This document shows positions 8,741 to 17,430 of a stretch of 64,000 bases of DNA, piece by piece. The stretch lies in the NCBI GenBank assembly GCA_016176605.1, contig JACOWW010000002.1, forward strand, positions 336,968-400,967, read 5' to 3'. The position numbers were made by a program, and so were the translations under genes. This DNA is from Candidatus Saccharimonadota bacterium (GTDB lineage: Bacteria; Patescibacteriota; Saccharimonadia; Saccharimonadales; UBA10212). A model generated the notes under the pieces. That model saw only the letters and a program-made list of their open reading frames with translations. It was not told where the DNA came from and did not search any database. Within the stretch, counting starts at the first letter, position 1. Each line of letters begins with the position of its first letter.

Positions 8741-9258
8741 TATTTTACGTCGAGGAGGGTTATGTCGAAGACTAAATCGGCGTTAGCTGGGATGTTCGAC
8801 CCCGGCGGCGGGTTGGCGCCATATGCTAAGTCCGCCGGAATTAACAACCGGCGCTGACCGTTGACCTTCATACCCGGTACGCCCTCAACCCAGCCCTTTA
8901 TTACCTGATTCAGGCCAAAACTAACAGGTTGGCCGCTATCGAGCGAACTTTGAAAAATAACACCTGTGGCCGCCACCGCGCCGGTGTAGTGAACAGTAAC
9001 CGTGCTGTCCGGTTTGGCTTCAGCGCCATCACCAGCTTTGATATCTGTTTTTTGCAGCGAATCTATACGGTCAATTGGTGTAAAGTCGCTGAGTTTTGTG
9101 CCTTGAAGCGTTGGTCCTTGGGGTTTATTGGCCACTTGGCTAGAATCCTCCTTTTGGTGCGTCGCCTGCCAAAAAGCCCACACACCTACACCCAAACCAG
9201 TGCCCAGGAATAGTACCGCCAGAAATAGCCAGCCGGCACGCCTTAGAAAACTTCTCAT
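8740..9258 (-). CDS. FKBP-type peptidyl-prolyl isomerase with N-terminal TM segment
   Basis: TVTVHYTGAVAATGVIFQSS, VIKGWVEGVPGMKVNGQRRLLIPADLAYG. Confidence 0.93.
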   Translation of the reverse strand: MRSFLRRAGWLFLAVLFLGTGLGVGVWAFWQATHQKEDSSQVANKPQGPTLQGTKLSDFTPIDRIDSLQKTDIKAGDGAEAKPDSTVTVHYTGAVAATGVIFQSSLDSGQPVSFGLNQVIKGWVEGVPGMKVNGQRRLLIPADLAYGANPPPGSNIPANADLVFDITLLDVK

Positions 9259-11817
9259 TCATATCCTCTCTGCTTTAAATTTAGCTTTGGCGTCAATTGC
9301 TATTTTATCAAGAACTTTATTCGCTTCCGCCGTAGTCATTGTCTTTCCAGGGTGCGACAAAACAATATGCCAGGTTGTTTGTTTGCGGCTTTTATCTTCA
9401 GAGCGCTGGTAAATATCAACCGGGCTTAACCAGTGGTTGTAGCCGTGATCGTCCGATATCCTTCCCAGAGTCTTCATAACAAAATCAGTTAATTCGCCGT
9501 AGCTTAAGTCCGTAGCTGTGCGCAAACATATGTCCTGCTCGACAGCTGGAAATTTATTGAGCGGACGGTAATCGACGGTTTTAACAGCCAGACCTTGAAT
9601 TACAGCTAAGTCGAGTTCTGCCTGAGCTGTTCGAGGTGGCAGCTTCAGTTTGGCTCGTAAATTTAAAGAAGGTTCTCCGCTCAAACCAACAATATTATCG
9701 CCACTATAAATTACCGCTGATCGCCTAGCTTCAAATGCCTGAGCAGCTATAAACCATGCGCGTGGTAACTTTTTCACATTTTCTAACATGTTAAATTGCG
9801 CGGATTTGATACCAACTTTTTGTATTAAATAGTCACTAAACTTTTTGGCAACAAAATAAGGAGCGCCCCAATTAGGGGGGTTCTGTAGTGTAGTTATGAC
9901 CATTGCCAAACGCTCGAGCTCTGTCGGCAGCTTTTCTTTATCGAGGACGTTTTTAATATGCGCTCGCCCAATCTCATAAAGTGCAAAATGATCTGAACCA
10001 GCTTTGATATTGGGGTAGACTTTTTCCAACAAGCTGGGCGTCAAACTCAACCTGTAATATTGCAAGTCTGGGCTCAGAGCGTTACGAATATGGTAGGCGT
10101 CTTTAATGTCCTGGCCGGCTTTTTCGATGAGCGAACCATGCACAAAACTGTATGTTAAAACTTCGTTGGCGCCGGCCGCCAATAATATTTGCCTGGCGCG
10201 GTCCTTAAAGGTCAATTTTTCATTTACGGCCGCTGGGGTAAGGTCTTTTTTTGGCAGCTCCAGCGGGAGATGGTCGTAACCGTACAGCCGGCCGACTTCT
10301 TCGACAATGTCTTCCGGTATTACTATATCTGTCCGCCAAAAAGGCACATCGATTTTTAATGCATCTTCGCTAGCTTGTACTTTGAATTCAACATTTTCCA
10401 GCAGCTTTTTGATTTGTGAAGCTGTAAGCTTCAGGCCTAGCCGCTCATTAATAAACTGAGTAGTGGTTCTAACTTGTGGCGCAGGTTTTAAACTGCCTTT
10501 TAAGTCGTAGATACTGCGGGCCGGCAGGCCGCCGCTTTCATGGATCACAAAATCAACCGCCCGAGCCAGCACCCGGTCATTCTGCCACGGCGACTGATTT
10601 TTAGTAAATCTTGTCGCTGCATCTGTGAATAATCCGTATGTCATAGCTGTTTTACGGGTTACGTTCATATCAAAGGTGCCGACTTCAAGGATTATATTTT
10701 TAGTATTTTTATCAACTTCCGTGGCTGCCCCGCCCATGACGCCAGCCAAACCAATGGCCTGTTTGTTGGTGGCAATCACCAGTTCTCCGCCCTCAAGTGT
10801 GACAACCTTGCCGCCAAGCAACAGCAGCTTTTCGCCAGTTTTGGCTTGGCGCACAACTATATGAGCCATGCTGCCGCTGCTGACACCTTTAACTTTGTCG
10901 TAATCGTAGGCGTGTATCGGCTGGGCGGTTTCCAGCATCAAGTAGTTTGTTATATCGACAATGTTGTTGATGGGGCGGACACCAAGCCGCGCTAAATAAG
11001 ACTGGATCTCCATGGAAGACGGGGCGATTTTAACGTTTTTAACTACCTGCAGCATAAAGTGCGGCACCAGCTTGGGAATTTCGTTTTTGGCGCCCAGTAG
11101 TTGGGCGTCAGTCTTGTGGCTACCGGTCGTTTTGTCACCCAAATACCACTTGGGCGAGCGGAAAACCATGTTCTGGACGCCGGCCAGTTCGCGGGCAACG
11201 CCTAACATGCCAAATAAGTCCGGACGATGCGTAAACATCTTATTTTCAATGTCAATGATGTAGTCATCTAAGCCGTAGACCTTCGCAAAAGGCATCCCTG
11301 GTTTGATGTTTGAAGTTTGGTTTTTGGACTTTGTATCCTCGATAACGAGGATACCTGTATGGTCATCACCCAGAGCCAGCTCCTGGAGGCTGGCGATCAT
11401 GCCGTTACTGACTACGCCCCGGATTTCCTTCGCCTCCAATACGAACGGTTCTTTATCGACAGTTGAAGGCACGGCCACACCGGGTGGCATCCAGACAACT
11501 AGTTGGCCGGCAGCAACATTCGGCGCGCCACAAACAACCTCGATCATTCCTTTACTGTCACGTTTTACTTTTTTGACAGCTTTTCCATCGTCAATTAAAC
11601 AGACACTCAACTTGTCAGCGTTGGGGTGTTTTTGGCATTTAACAACTTTAGCAACCACGATGCCTTGATATTTTTTACCAATATCAATAACTTCTTCGAC
11701 TGCCCCAAGCTGGGCGCCGATTTTTTCGACCAAAGCCTCAATACCATCCGGCATCGGATCTGCCGAACACTGATCGTTTTTGATTATTTCTCTAATCCAA
11801 TTAATACTAACTTTCAT
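9259..11817 (-). CDS. pheT: Phenylalanyl-tRNA synthetase beta subunit
   Basis: Full-length PheT architecture (tRNA-binding, B3/B4, B5, FDX-ACB); KVYGLDDYIIDIENKMFTHRPDLFGMLGVARELAG. Confidence 0.97.
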   Translation of the reverse strand: MKVSINWIREIIKNDQCSADPMPDGIEALVEKIGAQLGAVEEVIDIGKKYQGIVVAKVVKCQKHPNADKLSVCLIDDGKAVKKVKRDSKGMIEVVCGAPNVAAGQLVVWMPPGVAVPSTVDKEPFVLEAKEIRGVVSNGMIASLQELALGDDHTGILVIEDTKSKNQTSNIKPGMPFAKVYGLDDYIIDIENKMFTHRPDLFGMLGVARELAGVQNMVFRSPKWYLGDKTTGSHKTDAQLLGAKNEIPKLVPHFMLQVVKNVKIAPSSMEIQSYLARLGVRPINNIVDITNYLMLETAQPIHAYDYDKVKGVSSGSMAHIVVRQAKTGEKLLLLGGKVVTLEGGELVIATNKQAIGLAGVMGGAATEVDKNTKNIILEVGTFDMNVTRKTAMTYGLFTDAATRFTKNQSPWQNDRVLARAVDFVIHESGGLPARSIYDLKGSLKPAPQVRTTTQFINERLGLKLTASQIKKLLENVEFKVQASEDALKIDVPFWRTDIVIPEDIVEEVGRLYGYDHLPLELPKKDLTPAAVNEKLTFKDRARQILLAAGANEVLTYSFVHGSLIEKAGQDIKDAYHIRNALSPDLQYYRLSLTPSLLEKVYPNIKAGSDHFALYEIGRAHIKNVLDKEKLPTELERLAMVITTLQNPPNWGAPYFVAKKFSDYLIQKVGIKSAQFNMLENVKKLPRAWFIAAQAFEARRSAVIYSGDNIVGLSGEPSLNLRAKLKLPPRTAQAELDLAVIQGLAVKTVDYRPLNKFPAVEQDICLRTATDLSYGELTDFVMKTLGRISDDHGYNHWLSPVDIYQRSEDKSRKQTTWHIVLSHPGKTMTTAEANKVLDKIAIDAKAKFKAERI

Positions 11818-11947
11818 CCCGTTAGATCTCCCCTCCGGGGCGTATTTCTGACGAAATCCTAGGTCTAACGGGATAGACCCCGTTAGAAGTCTGATTTGCT
11901 TGTAAATCAGAGCTTGATGAAATCATGCAACTTCTAATCGGGGTCAT
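11815..11947 (-). promoter_or_regulatory. pheT leader element L1 (three-way-junction domain plus start-codon hairpin)
   Basis: GACCCCGATTAGAAGT/ACTTCTAACGGGGTC helix, TCTGATTT/AAATCAGA hairpin, then CCCGTTAGA and TCTAACGGGATG arms. Confidence 0.6.
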
Positions 11948-12966
11948 GCGAATTGTCTCAGGAATTTTAAGTTGCCAGAGTGGAAGTGGCGAACGTCTTC
12001 GATGTTGTATTTCAGCATCACCAGCCGGTCAATGCCAAAGCCCCAGGCAAAGCCTGTATATTTAGCGGGGTCAATGCCGCCTTCGCGTAAAACGTTGGGA
12101 TGAATCATACCGCAGCCACCAAGTTCTATCCAGCCAGTATGACTACAAACATTGCAGCCCCGTCCCTCGCAAAATATGCAACTGGCGGCAAACTCAAAAC
12201 TTGGCTCGGTGAATGGAAAATAAAAAGGCTGGATTTTAATTTTGATTTCGCGTTCATAATAGCTGGATAGCCAAGCTCTAATGGTAGCTACCAAATGGCC
12301 GGCATGTATTCCTTTATCGACATAGACCCCCTCAAGCTGATAGAAAGTGTGTTCATGGCGGGCATCCAGATCTTCATTTCTAAAAACCCGGCCCGGGATT
12401 ACTGCCCGGATGGGGATTTCCATACTTTTAAAAACCCGGTTTTGCATTATCGAAGTATGAGCCGGTGCTACTAGGTCTTCATCAGTGACAAACGTATCGT
12501 ATTCATCACGAGCTGGATGGTCTTTGGGGAAATTAAGTGAACCGAACATATGGTAATCATCATCAAGTTCACGCGATTCAACAGCCGCAAAACCCATCCG
12601 ATAAAAAATATCTAAAATTATATCGAGCTCGGTCATCAGCGGATGGCGGCTACCATTTTCCGCCGGCAGCAACTTAGGCCGGTTTTCCGGCTTTACATTC
12701 ATATCAAACGGAGCAGTAACATCGATTGAGGTTACAGGTGACAGGTTACTGGTTACAGATTTTCGCACCATGGATTCGAGTTCTTTTTTGAGTTCATTGA
12801 TTTCCTTTCCAAAAGAAGCTCGTTCGTCGGGTGGCAAAGTTTTTATTCGGTCATATAAAGCCGTCAGTTCAGCTGCACGTAAAATAGCCCGCTTATCTTT
12901 TAGCTTGGCAAACTTTTCGTGCAGTTGCTTGGCAACCTCAGCAATCTCCGGGTTTTTGTACTCCAT
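11944..12966 (-). CDS. pheS: Phenylalanyl-tRNA synthetase alpha subunit
   Basis: DVTAPFDMNVKPENRPKLLPAENGSRHPL, HEHTFYQLEGVYVDKGI, GFGIDRLVMLKYNIEDVRHF. Confidence 0.97.
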   Translation of the reverse strand: MEYKNPEIAEVAKQLHEKFAKLKDKRAILRAAELTALYDRIKTLPPDERASFGKEINELKKELESMVRKSVTSNLSPVTSIDVTAPFDMNVKPENRPKLLPAENGSRHPLMTELDIILDIFYRMGFAAVESRELDDDYHMFGSLNFPKDHPARDEYDTFVTDEDLVAPAHTSIMQNRVFKSMEIPIRAVIPGRVFRNEDLDARHEHTFYQLEGVYVDKGIHAGHLVATIRAWLSSYYEREIKIKIQPFYFPFTEPSFEFAASCIFCEGRGCNVCSHTGWIELGGCGMIHPNVLREGGIDPAKYTGFAWGFGIDRLVMLKYNIEDVRHFHSGNLKFLRQFA

Positions 12967-12981
12967 GTCGGTATTAGTATA

Positions 12982-13140
12982 CCCGGAAGTAGACTTTCGA
13001 GTCAGCCCGTCTTTGCCTGATACTTATTATTCGGCAGCAAGACTATCTATTAAGTGGAAGACTTCTCACTCATCCAAAGCTCAACTGACGAGCTGAAACT
13101 CACATGGATAGTCGAATAATCTCGAAAGCTCACTTCCGGG
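12982..13140. ncRNA. Structured element upstream of pheS
   Basis: Long-range arms CCCGGAAGTAGACTTTCGAG / CTCGAAAGCTCACTTCCGGG, nested ATTATTC/GAATAAT and GACTATC/GATAGTC helices, AGCTC-GAGCT hairpin. Confidence 0.4.
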
Positions 13141-13294
13141 ATAACAACTTCCCGCCCCTGATACGTACTTGCTAGTATGCTATTTCTATGGTAAAATAAA
13201 AACACATTTCGTTGGAGTGTCGTTTCGCAACAGTGAAGCACTAAACACCCGCGAAACGCACCCCAAAATTCGACAGAGTAGAAAGGAGAATACC

Positions 13295-13804
13295 TTGATC
13301 ATCAAGGTAGTTGCCGAGCTGGAGTACAGGGATTGGTCTGAGATCGAGATCCACATCAGCGCCAAGCTCCTACACCGCGGCAGTCCGCAGGCTTTCACGA
13401 ATCCTGAGTGGCTTCGAGAGCACGCAGGCGACGAAGATCCCTTCACGAACTTCGGGAATGAGCTGCTCGAGAGGCTGGACATCATCGGCGTCTCGTCAAT
13501 GTTCAGCCCCTACTGCGTGAAGGTCACCATCCCGCCGATCTTCGGCATGATCGGGACTATCTGGGAGATCGTCCAGGCCGTCCACGCAGTCGTCGAGAAC
13601 AGCCCGGAGCATACCGGCATCGCATTCGGCGTGATGAGAGCCGACAACCTGTTCGAGGCGGTCGACTACATCGAAGACCCCAGCCGGGAGCAAGTCGAAG
13701 CGATGTTGAACGAAGTCGTTCCCACACTGGGCGTCACACCGGTGCGCAGTCGAAGGGGCAACCCACTCGACGAACCATCACGCTCGAGCAAGATCAGCGA
13801 CTGA
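13295..13804 (+). CDS. Hypothetical protein of GC-rich cassette (TTG start)
   Basis: AAAGGAG SD 7 nt before TTG; uninterrupted GC-rich ORF LIIKVVAELEYRDWSEIEIHISAKLL...; listed ORF 13169-13804 is the same frame. Confidence 0.65.
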   Translation: MIIKVVAELEYRDWSEIEIHISAKLLHRGSPQAFTNPEWLREHAGDEDPFTNFGNELLERLDIIGVSSMFSPYCVKVTIPPIFGMIGTIWEIVQAVHAVVENSPEHTGIAFGVMRADNLFEAVDYIEDPSREQVEAMLNEVVPTLGVTPVRSRRGNPLDEPSRSSKISD

Positions 13805-13839
13805 ACCAAGCCGAACCCCCCCCCGAAAGGAGGTGAATC

Positions 13840-14097
13840 ATGGCATCAGTGCGCACCGACACGGATACGGCCCGGCAGATCAAGGCGATGGCCCAACTCC
13901 GCGGGATCAGCGAGGAGGAGTTTGCCGCCGAGATCATCCGCCAGTATGGCGAAAACCACGCTGACGAACTCCGTGCAGGGATGGAACACCTGAGCCGATC
14001 GAAGTCCACTCGTAGAACCACCAGGCTCCTTCGGGTGTTGAGCACACCAGAAGGCGCCGCTGTTCTCGCGAGGCTGTACCCGCCCACCACGGCGTAA
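13840..14097 (+). CDS. Small hypothetical protein of GC-rich cassette (RHH-antitoxin-like N-terminus?)
   Basis: AAAGGAGGTGA SD before ATG; MASVRTDTDTARQIKAMAQLRGISEEEFAAEIIRQYG. Confidence 0.65.
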   Translation: MASVRTDTDTARQIKAMAQLRGISEEEFAAEIIRQYGENHADELRAGMEHLSRSKSTRRTTRLLRVLSTPEGAAVLARLYPPTTA

Positions 14098-14103
14098 GAG
14101 CAA

Positions 14104-14138
14104 TGACGCCGGGCGGAGAAGCTCTCCGCCCGGCGTCA
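14104..14138 (+). terminator. Hairpin closing GC-rich cassette
   Basis: Perfect stem GACGCCGGGCGGAGA-AGC-TCTCCGCCCGGCGTC; no clear T-tract. Confidence 0.55.
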
Positions 14139-14256
14139 CGCTCCGTCTACTCTGTCGCTTAACCAGAAAGCTTAAACTCTTAAGCTTTGTGGCTAAGCCA
14201 AAGCTGTAACCCGTAACCTGTCACCTGTCACCTTTCTCGTTTATACTTAAACGTAA

Positions 14257-15573
14257 ATGGACAAAGAGAAACTGCTTGAGCAAGCCAAGGAATTTTTAAA
14301 GCTCAACGATCGCGGCAGTTTCACAGTGCCAGCTGGCGAGTTGTATCCGCACCAATGGCTGTGGGACAGCTGTTTCATATCCATTGGCTTGCGCCACTTG
14401 GATATTGAACGAGCTAAAACCGAGCTTCAGAGCTTACTGCGCGGCCAATGGAGCAATGGCATGATGCCTAACATCATTTTTAGCGAAGGGAAGGAATATC
14501 ACCGAGACCGCGAACTATGGCGCAGTTACCTCAGCCCCTACTCACCCGATAAAATCGCTACCAGCGGCATCACCCAGCCACCGATGCTGGCCGAAGCGGT
14601 GGTAAGGGTCGGCGATAAAATGAAACTGCCCGAGCGCCGGACTTGGTATAAAACGATGTTCCCCTCATTGCTGCGCTACCATGAATGGTTATATGCCGAC
14701 AGGGATCCGCATAAAGAAGGACTGATCATACTATTGCACCCTTATGAGGCGGGCCTGGATAATTCGCCGCCCTGGATCAGTGAAATGCGCAAGCACAGCA
14801 TGCCATGGTGGGTTCGCTTGATTGAAAAACTACATCTTGACGGCGTAGTCGAGCTAGTCAGGCGTGACACACGCCACATCCCACCAGGCCAAAGAATAAG
14901 TAACATTGAGGCAATGGTCCAATGGTCGGCCCTACACCGGCTGCGGCGCAAAGCCTACAATTCTGAAGCACTGATGAGCCGGGCGCTCTTCGCCGTCGAA
15001 GATTTAGCCTTCAATTGTATCCTGGTCCGCGCCAACGAACATTTGCGAAAAATTGCCGAAACTATCGGCCGCCCTCTGCCTGAGGAGCTTTCTGGGTCAA
15101 TGATTAAAACTATCGCCGCGCTTGACCACCTTTGGGATGAAACCAAAGGTATTTACTATAGCCGCAGTTTTATCAGCCATAAGCTAATAGAAGAACCAAC
15201 CATTATGACTTTGTTGCCTCTTTACGCGGGCTGCATTAGTAAAGAAAAAGCAGCCCGGTTGGTCGAACTGCTGGCCAGCCGTAAATGGTTTAAGGCCAAC
15301 TGGCCAGTACCTAGCGTGCCATTTAATTCTTCATACTTCGATCCGCTCAAATATTGGCAAGGCCCGTCTTGGGTTAATACTAACTGGCTAATAATCGACG
15401 GCCTGCGGCGTTATGGCTTCAACAATGAAGCTGAGAATTTGCTAAGAAAGACCTTAGAGCTCGTGGCAAAAAGCGGCATGTGGGAGTATTTTAGCCCTAT
15501 CAATGCCGAGCCGGCCGGCGCGCCGAACTTTTCCTGGACCGCCGCCCTCATCATCGACTTTCTCCAATCATAA
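14257..15573 (+). CDS. GH63-like / glucosylglycerate-type glycoside hydrolase
   Basis: YPHQWLWDSCFISIGLRHLD, YWQGPSWVNTNWLIIDGLRRYG, (alpha/alpha)6-type glycosidase motifs. Confidence 0.75.
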   Translation: MDKEKLLEQAKEFLKLNDRGSFTVPAGELYPHQWLWDSCFISIGLRHLDIERAKTELQSLLRGQWSNGMMPNIIFSEGKEYHRDRELWRSYLSPYSPDKIATSGITQPPMLAEAVVRVGDKMKLPERRTWYKTMFPSLLRYHEWLYADRDPHKEGLIILLHPYEAGLDNSPPWISEMRKHSMPWWVRLIEKLHLDGVVELVRRDTRHIPPGQRISNIEAMVQWSALHRLRRKAYNSEALMSRALFAVEDLAFNCILVRANEHLRKIAETIGRPLPEELSGSMIKTIAALDHLWDETKGIYYSRSFISHKLIEEPTIMTLLPLYAGCISKEKAARLVELLASRKWFKANWPVPSVPFNSSYFDPLKYWQGPSWVNTNWLIIDGLRRYGFNNEAENLLRKTLELVAKSGMWEYFSPINAEPAGAPNFSWTAALIIDFLQS

Positions 15574-15577
15574 AGTT

Positions 15578-15780
15578 GTTAAGCGAGCCCCTAATTTTTT
15601 CAGGCATCTGGCGAGGCCTGATTAGACGTTGTCAAAACAAAGCGGGCTTGGCTGGTTTCGGCTGTTTGACGATGTAAAGTTGCCAGTGGCAAGTTTACGA
15701 GGAGTTCCGAAGGCAAGCTTTGGCTTTGAGCAACAGCTACTCACGACGAGACAGCATCTGAAAAAATTAGGGACGAGCGT
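15578..15780 (+). ncRNA. Structured RNA candidate, family 1 copy A
   Basis: Perfect 15-bp closing helix CCCTAATTTTTTCAG/CTGAAAAAATTAGGG (15589-15603/15758-15772); internal hairpin GTAAAGTTGCC-AGT-GGCAAGTTTAC. Confidence 0.6.
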
Positions 15781-16838
15781 TATTCTTCGTCTAGGTTGGG
15801 GCGGTCGAGGAGCATTGGTTCAACGCTAGGGCTGGTTTCGGCGATTTTAACTACATCCTTGTCTATCTTCCCCAGTTCTTTGTAAGTTACGTTAAAATGC
15901 CCGACTGTCGTACCAAGAGAATTGCCGAGCTTTTGCATATAACCGTTATGGGCGACGAGGTGCCGGCTTAGTTGCTCAATGTTCTTACGAATTTTTTCGG
16001 TATCTTTATGAATATCTATAGAGCGCAGACCCTGGACGATAATCTGCAGCATGGCACTCAGTGTGCTGGGACCGACGATAGTAACTTTTTTGTCCTTGGC
16101 CGCATATTGCATCAGGTTGCGCCCGGAAACTCCGGCTGCGCCGACTTTGTTGGCCAAAAGATCATAATAAATCGCCTCACTGGGTATAAACATCAGCGCC
16201 TGGTCCAGCGTACCTTTGGCTGGTTTTATATACTTGGCCGTTTCATCAATCCGCCGCTTTAAGTCTTCCTTAAAAGCCCGTTCCAACACGACTCGTTCTT
16301 CCGGTTTGGCGTCAAGCAGGCGGTTGTAGTTTTCCAGGCTAAATTTACTATCTATTGGCAACAGTTTGTCGTCTAATTTGATTACCGCGTCTACTGTCAC
16401 GCCTTCGCCCATTTTGTACTGCAGCTCGTAAGTTCCCGGCGGCAACAGGTTTTTAAGAATTTGGTCCAAGTAATATTCCCCCAGCACGCCGCGCTGCTTG
16501 GGGTTTTGAAGGACATTTTGTAGGGATTTTAATTCGGAAGCAATATCGCCGACATTTTTATTTGTTTTATCCAGTTCGGTCAGCTTTTGGGTAACATCGG
16601 TGATAATCTTGGCGCTGGCTTGGAATTGGGCGGTCATCTGTTTATTGCTTTGGCCCAGCTGCTCGGTCAGCTGTTTTTGCAGCCCTTCTTTTAGTTGGGT
16701 AACATTTTCGCTAATTTGAGTCAGATCAGCCTTGAGCAGCAGGTGGGCATCGGTAGTTTTAGGTTTTCGGTTTTGCCATACAATAATAGCCGCCAGGGCC
16801 ACAACCAGAACACCTGAAATTATTACTGCCACCAGCAT
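15780..16838 (-). CDS. rmuC: DNA recombination protein RmuC family
   Basis: KQRGVLGEYYLDQILKNLLP, LPIDSKFSLENYNRLLDA, MFIPSEAIYYDLL, VGPSTLSAMLQIIVQGLR. Confidence 0.92.
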   Translation of the reverse strand: MLVAVIISGVLVVALAAIIVWQNRKPKTTDAHLLLKADLTQISENVTQLKEGLQKQLTEQLGQSNKQMTAQFQASAKIITDVTQKLTELDKTNKNVGDIASELKSLQNVLQNPKQRGVLGEYYLDQILKNLLPPGTYELQYKMGEGVTVDAVIKLDDKLLPIDSKFSLENYNRLLDAKPEERVVLERAFKEDLKRRIDETAKYIKPAKGTLDQALMFIPSEAIYYDLLANKVGAAGVSGRNLMQYAAKDKKVTIVGPSTLSAMLQIIVQGLRSIDIHKDTEKIRKNIEQLSRHLVAHNGYMQKLGNSLGTTVGHFNVTYKELGKIDKDVVKIAETSPSVEPMLLDRPNLDEE

Positions 16839-16869
16839 ATTTATATTGTACCCTTAAACAATTCTTGGC

Positions 16870-17415
16870 TTAAATGCCCTTATCGCGTTGATACAAAACT
16901 GCAATTCTCTGCTCTAATAATGGAGCTTGATCTTCTAGCCGGGGGTCATCTTCAAAAAGCAACGCGCGAGCGGATTTATATTTGCTTCGGGCGTAGTCAG
17001 CATGATCTGGTTTTAGGCGAGCCAATCGAAACTCATTAGCGTTATCTAAATTGTCAGCTAATTTAACTATCTTTGCCATATGGTTGGTTTTTGCCCTTCT
17101 TATTCTATCATCGTAACTCTCACCTTCGGTCTCGGTAAGGGCAAGCACAGCTTCGATCACTTGCTCCGAACATCCTAATTGCCTCAACTGTTCCTCTGTC
17201 AACTTAGTATCCTCTAGCGTATCGTGTAAAACACCTACCATTTGGATATCCTCTCCATATGGTTCGAGCGCTTCCATAACTCGTAATGGATGTTCGATGT
17301 AAGGACTCAGTCCGCTCTTGCTCATCTGCACTGAATGAAGCTTCTTGGCCAGCTCTATAGCAGAGCCAAGGTTAAATTTTGGCCTTGGCTGCTCGACTTC
17401 CTCCCCAGCAATCAT
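16870..17415 (-). CDS. HD-domain protein (RelA/SpoT-type HD phosphohydrolase)
   Basis: YIEHPLRVMEAL, VGVLHDTLEDTKLTEEQL, VKLADNLDNA. Confidence 0.85.
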   Translation of the reverse strand: MIAGEEVEQPRPKFNLGSAIELAKKLHSVQMSKSGLSPYIEHPLRVMEALEPYGEDIQMVGVLHDTLEDTKLTEEQLRQLGCSEQVIEAVLALTETEGESYDDRIRRAKTNHMAKIVKLADNLDNANEFRLARLKPDHADYARSKYKSARALLFEDDPRLEDQAPLLEQRIAVLYQRDKGI

Positions 17416-17430
17416 CTTTTAATTATAACC

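Larger units (their letters stand above)
13271..14157 (+). mobile_element. GC-rich two-gene cassette bounded by 12-bp inverted repeats
   Basis: CGACAGAGTAGA (13271-13282) and inverted TCTACTCTGTCG (14146-14157); different base composition and strong SD sites inside. Confidence 0.5.

Noticed and set aside
8545-8775. Plus-strand ORF 8545-8775 as a protein gene
   Set aside because: It coincides with a strongly base-paired region and overlaps the FKBP gene end; composition is not protein-like.
11815-11947. T-box riboswitch upstream of pheT
   Set aside because: No AGGGTGGNACCGCG antiterminator signature and no recognisable Stem I specifier loop.
13186-13693. Minus-strand ORFs within the GC-rich cassette
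   Set aside because: Open frames are expected opposite GC-rich coding sequence; plus-strand ORFs have strong SD sites and a terminator.
15629-15829. Plus-strand ORF 15629-15829 as a protein gene
   Set aside because: It overlaps structured RNA copy A and the rmuC 3' end.
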